This document shows, piece by piece, positions 1-10,310 of a DNA stretch of 64,000 bases (positions within the stretch are counted from its first letter, which is position 1; each line of letters begins with the position of its first letter). The notes beneath the pieces were generated by a model that saw only the letters and a program-made list of their open reading frames with translations, had not been told where the DNA came from and did no database searches. Source of the DNA: Diogma glabrata (lineage: Eukaryota > Arthropoda > Insecta > Diptera > Cylindrotomidae); the NCBI GenBank assembly GCA_963693315.1, contig OY856187.1, positions 378,485,306 through 378,549,305 of the forward strand, in the 5' to 3' direction. The translations under genes were made by a program, and so were the position numbers.

Positions 1-473
1 AATTTCAATTAATTCGCGTATTTTCTTTAGTATCATGTTTTTACTGATTTCTGAGTCTAACTACATAAATAAATCAAAGAAATAATTTACTGTAGGATTG
101 GTTTGGATTCGTTTTTTAATTAATAGTTTGCAATACGAGTTTATTTCGAGAAATAAGTGGTAAAGAAATTGTGTTTTAAGATCAGATTTTATTCTAAGTA
201 TATTCTTGTATATATTTAAATGTTATCTACAAAAGCAAAATAAAAACAAACTGCATTTTTTTCGTTGCAAAATTTAATTTTTTCGTTGCAAAATTTTTAT
301 TTAATAGTTTAGTTATTCACAGAAATGATTATGAAAACATATTCAAAGTAGTAAGTGCAATACATTTTTTTCATGCGGACCTCAGGCAACTGAAATTTAT
401 CTTTGGTTAAATGTTGTCCTGAAAGGAGGTGAACGTGAGCACAGCATCTTTATTCTATCACAAACTCATCGTT
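1..473. other. AT-rich intergenic, nothing recognised
   Basis: No open frame with coding character, RNA gene or clear repeat boundary was seen. The sequence is A/T-runs typical of the rest of the window. Confidence 0.5.
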
Positions 474-851
474 ACATTAAAAAACATGTTATATTTCCAA
501 TCAAAATACACTTCTCTCAACCTCCAAGGACAGATCTGGCAAACCGATCATCGAAATTGATTCAACAGTTGTATAGGTACAGAACGGTGTAGTTGAGGCA
601 GCCGCACGTAATGTTTATGTAAATATAAAATATAGTTGAATGAATTTCAAATATTTTTATTTGGAAATAATTATTGACTTTATTCGTGTAACACTTTAAA
701 TTTCAAATAAACCTCACTCTGTTGTCAGTAAAATGTTTACCTGTAGTTGTCCCAATCACCGTGAAATTGTTTGGAAGTATTTTTCTTTTGTTTGAATAAT
801 AAACTGTTAACTTCGAGATGAGTTTGTCATTACTTTAATTTTGATTCAGTG
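474..851 (+). mobile_element. CACTG-type MITE, diverged copy
   Basis: This 378-bp segment is a direct, diverged copy of the better preserved element at 15330-15777. Shared blocks include AACATGT...ATTTCCAATC near the start, a central TATGTxAAxATAAAATATAGTT, AATAAACCTCA, GTAGTTGTCCCAATCAC and an end reading TTCAGTG. The left terminus has decayed to CATTA while the right still reads CAGTG. There is no coding capacity, which fits a non-autonomous DNA element; the family assignment rests on the second copy, whose TA target duplication is demonstrable. Confidence 0.7.
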
Positions 852-1959
852 TGCAATTAGAAAACAGAAAAGAAGAAATAAAAAATTGTATTCACAGAAA
901 ACAAAAAAAAAATTAAACTAAGGTTAAAAATTAAAACTCACCTACATAAAGCAATATATCGTGCTAATCCTTCTCGAAGAGACTAGTTTGTGTTGGTTTT
1001 CTTGTGATGCAACAGATTAGATTAGAATAGAAAGGGATGGACAGGTTGTACGAAGCGAAACTTGTCCTGGCACGCAGACTCTAACGGTCCATAGCACCGT
1101 CCGTGGTGCCACAAGAAATTTATCTCAGTCGAAAAATTTATCTTAGTCGATCTTAGTTCTACGGTTGTGCAAAAACTACCGTTCATTTAGAGTTATTCTT
1201 CTAAAAACCACTTAAAATAGAAAATGGTACGATTATATGTATAACAAATTTATTTTACCAAAATATTTTTAGTAACAACTGAAGTGTACGAATATTATTT
1301 GCTTTCTGAAATAATAATCGCTAAGAGCAATTTTACGGTATTTAGTTTCAGTAATTAATCAATAAACATTGAACCTAATTTTAAAAGCTTTAAAAACATA
1401 CAAAGAAATAAGATAATGTTCCACCGTAACCTTAACTTACTAAATAATATGAATTTCAAAGATTTATCTATTTACGTTTTGGTTAATTTGTATAATAAAA
1501 CTTTTTCCATTTTGTACACAAACAAGGAGAAAGTTGTTTTGTGAATCTAAATAATTTAAAACTTTTAAAGTAAATAAAAAATTTAAAAAAAAAGCTTTTA
1601 ACGATCATGAACTTGATTTTTTTAAATAACAACAACAAATACAGCAACTTGTGATTCAAAACAAGTGATTTAATTTTTTTTAAATTTAATCAAACGTTTA
1701 CTATTGAAAACTTTCAACGGATCATTGTAATTATTTTTTTCTTTTATGTAAAGATTTACTTTTAAATTGAAAATTTGAAAATAGTTCTGATGATAAACTT
1801 TCTTTAATTTTTTCCTTGGTTTGTGTTACTAAATAGTAAATTTTTATACAAGTGGTGAAACATCTCCTTTTGTGTGACTGAACGGTTTGTGGAATAGGTT
1901 CAGTTTTTGCCACGCGTAGAAAACGCTATTTTTTCTACGCTTGTAAATATAAATGATAA
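852..1959. other. AT-rich intergenic with one small hairpin
   Basis: No gene is seen. A short stem with GCGTAGAAA facing TTTCTACGC lies at about 1913-1941. A GC-richer patch at about 1035-1115 contains a small dyad (GCACC / GGTGC) of unknown origin. The 60-codon antisense frame at 1731-1913 has no recognisable features. Confidence 0.4.
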
Positions 1960-2790
1960 TTGAAAAATGATTAATATCTTAACTTCACTATTTGTGAATT
2001 TTCGATGGTTAGTAGGGGTATTATTACCCCGTACAATCCTAAGTCACTTGTGTTGTTATTATTGAATGTTACCAATCAATTAGAAATCAATTTCCGACAG
2101 AGTGTCAAGTATATATATGAATCATATGAATTTTTCAATTCGAAATCAGTTTTTGGGTTTATATGAATAAACCTTATAGTTATTTGTTAATAAAAACGAC
2201 TTTTATCTCTGAATGTGTTTCGGTTGGGATTCGAACTTAGAACCTCATCAATGCCAACTAAGTTTGAATCTTTTGGTAGACACGCTATCAACTTCACCTA
2301 CAGATATGATGGCTAGAAACATTTTAATTTTCGATTTCTTTTTTGTTATCGAAAAACTTTTTCATACTTCACTAGCTGAAATATGAAAAAGTTTTTCGAT
2401 AACAAAAAAGAAATCGAAAATTAAAATGTTTCTAACTATCAACTCTGTAGGTGAAGTTGATAGCGTGTCTATCAAAAGATTCAAACTTAGTTGGTACTGA
2501 TGAGGTTCTAAGTTCGAATCCCAACCGAAACACGTTCAGAGATAAAAGTTGTTTTTATTAACAAATACCTATAAGGTTTATTCATATAAACCCTAAAACT
2601 GATTTCGAAATTGAAAAAAATCATATGATTCATAAATATATTTGACACTCTGTCGCAACTTGATTTCTAATTGATTGGTAACATTCAATAATAACAACAC
2701 AAATGACTTAGGATTGTACGGGGTAACAATACCCCTACTAACCTTTGAAAATTCACAAATAGTGAAGTTAAGAAATTAATCATTTTCCAA
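1960..2790. mobile_element. Foldback palindrome, ~400-bp arms with tRNA-like segment
   Basis: Arms 1960-2367 and 2382-2790 are near-perfect reverse complements around a ~14-nt spacer; for example TTAACTTCACTATTTGTGAA at the left is mirrored at the right end, and AAAAACTTTTTCATA flanks the centre. Each arm contains a tRNA-like segment with a box B-like GTTCGAATCCCAACC (sense at about 2509-2526, antisense at about 2224-2240) and an upstream GATAGCGTGTC resembling a D-arm/box A. This looks like a head-to-head pair of a tRNA-derived SINE or a foldback element built from one. No protein is encoded. Confidence 0.75.
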
Positions 2791-2886
2791 AAACATAAAA
2801 ACCCATAATTGTCCTGTAAAATACTTTACAACAAACAATTGTCTTAACTGACGAATAGATCTCTAACAATAAATGATAATATTTAC

Positions 2887-3151
2887 AAATTCATCTGCTA
2901 AAAACTTACAAAACGACATATCTAAATTTGATGTGTAAAAAATAAACAAGATTGTATTTATATAATAGCATTTTTACCAGTGTAAAATAATGTTATTATT
3001 GTGTTCGCCTACATATGGAATAATAACAGGCGAACACAATAATAACATTATTTTACACTGGTAAAAATGCGATACATAAATACAATCTTGTTTATTTTTT
3101 ACACAGTCAAATTTAGATATGTCGTTTTGTAAGTTTTTAGTAGATGAATTT
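2887..3151. repeat. Perfect-type palindrome, ~124-bp arms
   Basis: Arms 2887-3010 and 3028-3151 are reverse complements around a 17-nt spacer, meeting at GTGTTCGCCT / AGGCGAACAC. The arms are nearly identical, so the duplication is young or maintained by gene conversion. The 60-codon frame across it merely reads the palindrome. No TIR or target duplication was obvious outside the arms. Confidence 0.8.
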
Positions 3152-3409
3152 GACAATATGAATAATGAAAATAGTTCATATATTTTCTCTAAAACTTTTA
3201 CAGATATTACAGATATTTTTGTTACCGACTGGAAGTCATCGTTTAAAGTATAAATTTAAAAAATTGTAGGTAAAGTTTCAATTAAAAACAAATAAAAATA
3301 AATTTTTTAATAAAATTTATTTATTTATTTAATAAATTTCTTTTTATTTTTTTTTGGCGGAAAGAACTCAGAGAATATATTTTATACTAGGGGGTATCCC
3401 GTGGGCTGC

Positions 3410-3489
3410 GCCGTAAATGGAATGTTATTGAACAAAAAGGAATTTAAATGCCGTAAATGGAATGTTATTGAACAAAAAGGAATGATTTT
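3410..3489 (+). repeat. 40-bp tandem duplication
   Basis: Two adjacent copies begin GCCGTAAATGGAATGTTATT at 3410 and 3450. It lies just outside the large inverted dimer starting near 3483, next to a GC-richer GTATCCCGTGGGCTGCG patch of unknown origin. Confidence 0.8.
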
Positions 3490-3611
3490 TATTTGACAGG
3501 GTTTTTTGTGAACAATTAAGCTTAAGTACATATTGGAAATCACTTGAATTTTGCAATTCGAAAGAACTTTTCATTTTCTCTAAAATTCCTTTAGAAAAAT
3601 TTTTTGTGTTT

Positions 3612-3702
3612 CATGCCAGGATTCGAACTCACATTCATCAGAGACGTATGTTCAAATCCCGTGTGTCTTACATAACTAAGCCACAGCGGCGATGACGTAC
3701 CA
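3612..3702 (-). repeat. tRNA-derived SINE head (Pol III promoter-like)
   Basis: On the minus strand the segment reads like a tRNA 5' half and T arm: a box A-like TGGCTTAGTTATGTAAGACAC and, about 55 nt later, a box B-like GAGTTCGAATCCTGGCATGA. No full cloverleaf with paired acceptor stem is evident, and it lies in a repeat arm, so it is a SINE-type promoter and not a working tRNA gene. Confidence 0.6.
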
Positions 3703-3799
3703 TATTTTAATTTTCATGTTCAGATAATTTCTAAATTGAAACTTCATTATTTTTAGTATTTACTTAAGTTGAATCTTTCATCTATGATTACATATTGGA

Positions 3800-5797
3800 A
3801 AATATGGAGGGGCTGAAATCTCACAGCTCTGAGATATCAAGACTTCGGTCTGGGTTAAGGATTTTGATATAGTTTTCGGCATAAAACTTTTATGAGGACA
3901 TGGTTTTTAGTTTTGGGCAGCGATGTATATCAAACATAACTCTTTAATAAAGTACAAGTATTTTTTATCTCTGTTTAAAAATTTACTACAAAACTAACAC
4001 GAAACATCAATACGTTGCTGAAAAATTATAATCAAAATTCCAAAAATATTGTTAAATTAAATAAAATCAAAATTTTTCAAAATTCCAAAAATTATAATAA
4101 AATCAAAAATTTAAAATTTTTCAAAATTCTAAAAATATTCCAAAAATTCTTACAAAATCAAAAATTAAAACTTTTTCCAAAATTCTAAAAATATTGCAAA
4201 AATTATTACAAAATCAAAAATACAAACTTTTTCAAAATTCCAAAAATATTTCAAAAACTATAACAAATTCAAAAATTTCCATGTCCAATTTCATTTTAAA
4301 TTACATTAAGTGTGTTCCATTTACCACATTTTCCTTTACTTTTGTACTAAATTTCGTTTTCAAGTTAACCATATCAAATGATGGTAAAGCTACGGTTCTA
4401 TTCACCACCAGAGTTTTTGTCAGTTTAGAGCATAATTTCAAATATGTTTATATATGCTTATACAAATTTAGAATTTCTAGCCTAAATGTCATATTTCTGT
4501 CCAGCTTTCTTTAATTGTTTATATTTTGCATGAATCATAATTTTAATTTTCAGAAATTTTTTAATTTTTAATTAATTTTCTTAAATTTAACAAACTCAAA
4601 ATAAAATTTAAACTTAAAATTTTGTCAAACTAAAAATTTTCTTTTACGTTGTTTAGCAATATTGTTTTTCAAAATTGTCAAAACAATTTATTGTCAAAAA
4701 AAATGTCGGAAACGTGTGGTAAGAAAGAATTTAAGTTGTAGTAGATCAAAAATCTAATACACCTCACATTTAAGTCGTTCCATTTAAAATTCGTTTCGGG
4801 TAGCAAGTTTACCTAAAAGGAACACGGGTATTTACGTCATAAAAACATTTTTTTTCCCAAAAAATTGGCTAAAATATTAAATGAAATCATTTTTTGACAC
4901 ACTTGACATTATTTTTTGACAAACTTATAATGCCATAATTCTCTATAATAATAATAAAATATGTCATACGAACTATTAATTTTAATTTTTTCAAGGAGAA
5001 TAGGGTAAAAAATAAATAAAAACCTTTCTTTTGACACACTTGACAACATTTTTTGACGAACTTATAATGCCATAATTCTCAATAATCATAATAAAATTTC
5101 ATTTCAAACAAACAATTTTTTTTTTCCAAAAAATTAGGTAAAAAATCTAAATAAAAATGTTTTGACACACTTGACAACATTTTTTGACAAACTTATATGC
5201 CATAATTCTCAGTAATAATAAAAATAAAACTTCATTTCATATAAACAATTAATTTTATTTTTTTTTCCAAAAAATCAGGTAAAAAAATAAATAAAAATCT
5301 TCCTTTTGACACACTTGACAACATTTTTTTGACAAACTTATAATGCAATAATCTAGATTTTGGTCTCACATACCAATCCCGACCATCAAGATTTCTCCAA
5401 ATTCAATGTTCCTACTCGTAATCACTTAAAATGAACGTTTTTTAAGCAAGAAATATGCAAAGTTCCTTGTTTTGACACACTTGACGATTTTTTTGACACA
5501 CTTCCGGTACAGTTATGAAACATATCGTCCTTTCGGCTCTTCCCATTGAGTAAACCTATTTTTAGGAAAAAGAAATTTTGAAATCCGTCCATCAGTTTTC
5601 TAGGTTTCGTCGGTTGTGACGGCCGGACGGCCGGACAGCTGGACGGCCAGACGGCCGACAGACAGACACACATTTTTTTTTTTTTTGCTTTTTTAGAATC
5701 AGTAGGTCCTAAAACGTCGAGAAATGCCAAAAAAAGTGGGGGTAAGAATTTCGCTTTGAGCTCATGAATGTAATACTTAGGTCTTTCAGACCGAAGT
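3800..5797 (-). repeat. Repeat family A, full-length copy 1 (minus)
   Basis: Family A as read here starts ACTTCGGTCTGAAAGACC and ends CAGACCGAAGTCTTGATATC, then CAGAGCTGTGAG and CAGCCCCTCCATATTTT. Inside, in order: a conserved ~300-bp block with a (TCTG/GGCCG)-rich stretch and poly-A; three to four ~125-bp repeats containing TTATAAGTTTGTCAAAA and GTCAAGTGTGTCAAAA; and a long array of ~55-60-bp units of the type TTTTTGATTTTGTAATAATT. It encodes no recognisable protein. This copy is the left arm of the inverted dimer. Confidence 0.85.
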
Positions 5798-5818
5798 AAT
5801 TGCATTTCTTTGAGATTT

Positions 5819-7413
5819 ACTTCGGTCTGAAAGACCTAAGTATTACATTCATGAGCTCAAAGTGAAATTCTTACCCCCACTTTTTTTGGCATTTCTCGAC
5901 GTTTTTAGGACCTACTGATTCTAAAAAAACAAAAAAAAAAATGTGTGTCTGTCTGCCGGCCGTCCGTCACAACCGACGAAATCTAGAAAACCGCTGAACG
6001 GATTTCAAAATTTTTTTTTTCTAAAAATAGGTTTACTCAATGGGAAGAGCCGAAAGGACGATGTGTTTGATAACTGTACCGGAAGTGTGTCAAAAAATCG
6101 TCAAGTGTGTCAAAACAAGGAAATTTGCATATTTCTTGCTTAAAAAACGTTCATTTTAAGTGATTACGAGTAGGAACATTGAATTTGGAGAAATCTTGAT
6201 GGTCGGGATTGGTATGTGAGACCAAAATCTAGATTATTGCATTATAAGTTTGTCAAAAAAATGTTGTCAAGTGTGTCAAAAGAAAGATTTTTATTTATTT
6301 TTTTACCTAATTTTTTGGAAAAAAAATAAAATTATTGTTTGTTTGAAATGAGTTTTATTATTATTATTGAGAATTATGGCATTATAAGTTTGTCAAAAAA
6401 TGTTGTCAAGTGTGTCAAAAGAGAGATTTTTTTTATTTTTACCCAATTTTTTGGAAAAAATAAAATTGTTTGAAATGAAATTTTATTATTATTATTGAGA
6501 ATTATGGCATTATAAGTTTGTCAAAAAATAATGTCAAGTGTGTCAAAAAATAATTTCATTTATTTTTTAGCCAATTTTTCGGAAAAAAAATGTAGCTGTT
6601 TTTATGAAATATTTTTGGAATTTTGAAAAAGTTTGTATTTTTGATTTTGTAATAATTTTTGCATTATTTTTAGAATTTCTGAAAAAGTTTTAATTTTTGA
6701 TTTCGTAAGAATTTTTGGAATATTTTAAGAATTTTGAAAAATTTTTAATTTTTGATTTTATTATAATTTTTGGAATTTTGAAAAAATTTTCAACTTTTGA
6801 TTTTGTAATAATTTTTGCAATATTTTTAGAATTTGGAAAAAAAATAGAATTTTTGAATTTTATATAGATATATATCTAGAATTTTGAAAAAAGCTTCATA
6901 TTTTGATTTTGTAAGAATTTTTGGAATATTTTTAGAATTTTGAAAAATTTTAAATTTTTGATTTTATTATAATTTTGAAAAAAGTTTTAATTTTTGATTT
7001 TGTAATAATTTTTGCAATATTTTTAGAATTTTGGAAAAGTTTGAATTTTTAAGAATTTTTGGAATATTATCGGAATTTAGAAAAAGTTTAAATATTTGAT
7101 TTCATTCTAGTTTTTGGAATATTTTTGGAATTTTGAAAAAGTTTGATTTTATTTAATTTAACAAAATTTTTGGATTTGGATTATAATTTTCCGGCAACGT
7201 ATTGATATTTCGTGTTAGTTTTGTAATAAGTTTTTAAACAGATATAAAAAATACTTGTACGTTAACAAAGAGTTATGTTTGATATACATCGCTGCTCAAA
7301 ACTAAAAACCATGTCCTCGTGAAAGTTTTTTGCCGAAAACTATATCAAAATCCTTTACCCAGGCCGAAGTCTTGATATCTCAGAGCTGTGAGATTTCAGC
7401 CCCTCCATATTTT
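5819..7413 (+). repeat. Repeat family A, full-length copy 2 (plus)
   Basis: Right arm of the inverted dimer, about 400 bp shorter than the left owing to differences in the internal tandem arrays. Both ends are intact: ACTTCGGTCTGAAAG at 5819 and CCCCTCCATATTTT at 7413. The open frame at 5943-6143 spans the GGCCGTCCG-rich block; it is not preserved between copies. Confidence 0.85.
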
Positions 7414-7857
7414 TTGTATTAAATTTCTAAATATTACGATGTATGAATTCATAGGATGAAAGAATATTTCGTCAACACTTAAGTCAACATTCTAATCAAC
7501 ATCCTAAGTCACGAGTGTAAAGTCATTATGGCACGAAACACAAAAAATTTTTCTAAAGGAATTTTAGAGAAAATGAAAAGTTATTTCGAAATGCAAAATT
7601 CAAGTGATTTCCAATATGCATTTGTTCACAAAAAACCCTTCCAAATTAAAAATTCCCCTGAAGTTGTCTATATTTCCTAACCAAAAATATAACAATGAAT
7701 TGACCATGCGTCAGATATTAAGTTTCGCATTGATTGGCAACAATCAAAAATGACTTTACACTCGTGACTTAGGATGTTGATTAGAATGTTGAAATATTCT
7801 CTCATCCCATGAATACATACATCGTAATATCTAGAAATTTAATACAAAAAATCCGAA
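7414..7857. repeat. Small foldback beside the dimer, possible SINE body
   Basis: 7416-7532 and 7743-7857 are inverted copies (TTTTTTGTATTAAATTTCTA...CACGAGTGTAAAGTCA) around a ~210-nt loop holding part of the dimer's outer arm. The piece with CCAATCAAT and GCATGGTCAAT (7690-7745) recurs at about 13280-13320, showing a dispersed family. Confidence 0.65.
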
Positions 7858-9562
7858 AGAAATAATTTTTATGTTCTATAAAAAAATAAACAAAAACAAT
7901 AAAAAATAAATATAGGGTCCGCGTTGAACCCCGAACCTCTCTCACAACCCTCTACATCGACAATGACAACGAAATTTTGTACTGAGTTTTTTAAACATCA
8001 TTTTATTAAATCGGTTTTAATTATTAAATGTTTAAAAATGTATATTATAACACAAACTGTTTTTTGTCCCAATAATATCAAATGATTGCAACCTACATTG
8101 ATTTTAAAAATTGCTAAAAATCTATATTTTTCTATGCTGTTATGTTCGCTGTTCTATAGAACAATTTTCTGGGTCTGACTCCTGCTATAATAGTGCTACA
8201 AAGGGGAGTTAAGAAAAGTATTTCAAACATTTATATTGGCTGACTACAAAACACAACTATAATCGTTTAAAAAATTCTCTCTGAAATTTCTCATGTTTTT
8301 GCTTTAAACGATTTAAGTTTGTTTGTGAAGTATATTTATTACAATAAATCAAGTATAATATAAAGCAAGTTTTTACCTATATAGGTTCAAATGCAAAATT
8401 AAAACATATTACATATATTGTGACTAATTTAATTGAAAAAAAACAGATTTAATTAAAACAACAATAAAAACTATAAATAACTTTTTAAAAAATCCCCCTC
8501 TAAATTTTATTAAAACAATATTTTTAATGTTATTTTAAAAAAATTAAACAAAAACAATAAAAAAGGTACTACGTCATCAGCGTTACGACCGTATACAGGG
8601 ATAGACTCACGGCTATTATATTAAGGATATGACAGTTAATTATCGGAGGAAAAAATTATACGATATATCTGATAATTTGATACAAATTTTATTTTATCGC
8701 TCCGATTTCTCCAATATAGAAAAAAAACACACTCGTTATTAGTTTAATTAATTAATTACACTAATTGATATAATGATTAGTTTCGATTCGATTCGATCAA
8801 AATATTCAAAATATTCAATCCCTTCAGAATACTGCCATATTGACAGAAATAAACACAGCAACCGAAACAACAACAGAAACAGTAAATCAAATTCAATCTC
8901 AAATATTCAATCCTTTAAATAACCACCACCTGTAGGCGACCACCGAAACTTATTCACTTTCAGTCCTAGTGACTGAAAACATTTTCAGTCACTACTTAGA
9001 AAAAGTTTCCCTTTCACATAGTTTTTACTATATATTAAAATGACATTTTCATAGCTTGAAGTAGAAAAAGATTTTTACTTGGGTCTGCAAAGACGGAAGT
9101 ATTACAATAATAAGAAAATTTGAATTTTTTGAAATAAATAAATAAATAAAAAATTTCTGTCATATAGACTATCCTGGTCATTTTTAGTCACACTGAGTAC
9201 AAAGTTACACGTAGGAATCGAATTAATTCCAATCTTAGTCGTTTTTATGACGTTTTAAAATATTGGTAAAAACAATCAGAATTAAGACTTTTCTAGACGT
9301 TCTATGTTCTATGACTAAAATTCATTTATTTGCATCGAAAAATCCTTAGTATAACTTAATGACAAATTTCATAGTTTGCTGAACGACTTTTGTGACCAGG
9401 ATTTTTTAATACATTACGCCTACGTCATTACGTATATTTAAATAATGTTTTTTATTTAACAACTTAAATAAAAAATAATTAGAAATCAAAACTTTAAATA
9501 TTTAACTTATATACAAAAAATAATATTAATTTTCCATAATTAAATTAACAATCTTAATATTA
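7858..9562. other. AT-rich intergenic, small motifs only
   Basis: A patch at about 7918-7975 reads, on the minus strand, GAGAGGTTCGGGGTTCAACG, resembling a tRNA T-arm/box B and possibly another SINE head. A short perfect hairpin (TAGTGACTGAAAA / TTTTCAGTCACTA) lies at 8967-8994. No gene is seen. Confidence 0.4.
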
Positions 9563-10292
9563 GCTGCGTTTTTTTCATTTGGGTCAGGGTCGAGGTTTGA
9601 AAAAAAAACGATGTGGGTCACGCAAAGAAAAAAAATATATAATAAAAAAAATATAATTTTTGGCAACACTGAGCTGAGAATAAAAAAAATTGTGAACTTG
9701 TAGCGCCATTTTGAAATTAAAACTCAATATAAAAAAAATTCAAAAAATATTTAACGTGTGTTGAAAAATAAAACTTCATATAAAAAAAATCAAAAAAAAT
9801 TAATCAGAAACTCTAATCCATTTTTTTACATATGGCAATGTTCATTGATTATTCAAATGGCGTGAAATAAAATGAAATAAAATAATTGATAATTAATACA
9901 AAAATTGTAAACATCTATTCTTTAAAAAATATGGATTTTATTTTTATATCGTAGGTATTGCTTTAAAATTAATTTTAAGCAAATTTATTGAAATCATGTT
10001 GAAAACAAATCATATTAAAATTGATTTTAAACAACTTTAACAAAGTATCTTTGACAGTTTTTTTATTTTGAATAAATTTTCTTTGACATTTATAAGTTTT
10101 AAAATGACCATACCAACCTTATAAAATCAATAACTACGTTTTGCCATCTCTTGCAATTTTATGTAACCAAAATATTTTAGATCATTGATCTAGACCCAGA
10201 AAAATATCTGGGTTATGTTGTTGTTGTTTTTAAATGTAAAAAATAGACTTGATCTAGACCTTGACCCTGACCCAAATGAAAAAAACGCAGCT
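9563..10292. mobile_element. MITE with 34-35-bp terminal inverted repeats
   Basis: The ends are GCTGCGTTTTTTTCATTTGG...GTCAGGGTC(G/A)AGGT on the left (9563-9596) and its complement on the right (10258-10291), with one mismatch. It is about 730 bp long with no coding frame. The flanks read TA on both sides, so a TA target duplication is plausible; ATT is an alternative if the terminal A belongs to the element. It has a (CTAGACC)-type inner region and otherwise AT filler. Confidence 0.8.
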
Positions 10293-10310
10293 ATTATGCA
10301 AAAATAAATT

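Larger units (their letters stand above)
3483..7650. repeat. 4.2-kb inverted dimer of repeat family A with flanking arms
   Basis: A giant foldback: outer arms 3483-3799 and 7414-7650 match in reverse (for example CCTTTAGAAAAATTTTTTGTG on the left, its complement near 7535-7560), and the inner arms are two family A units, 3800-5797 (minus) and 5819-7413 (plus), meeting at a 21-nt spacer. The left outer arm carries a tRNA-like head at 3612-3702 that the right arm lacks, so the palindrome is not a simple perfect duplication. Confidence 0.85.

Noticed and set aside
3612..3702. Functional tRNA gene
   Set aside because: Box A and B-like blocks are present, but no paired acceptor stem or clean anticodon arm is evident and the segment lies in a repeat arm.
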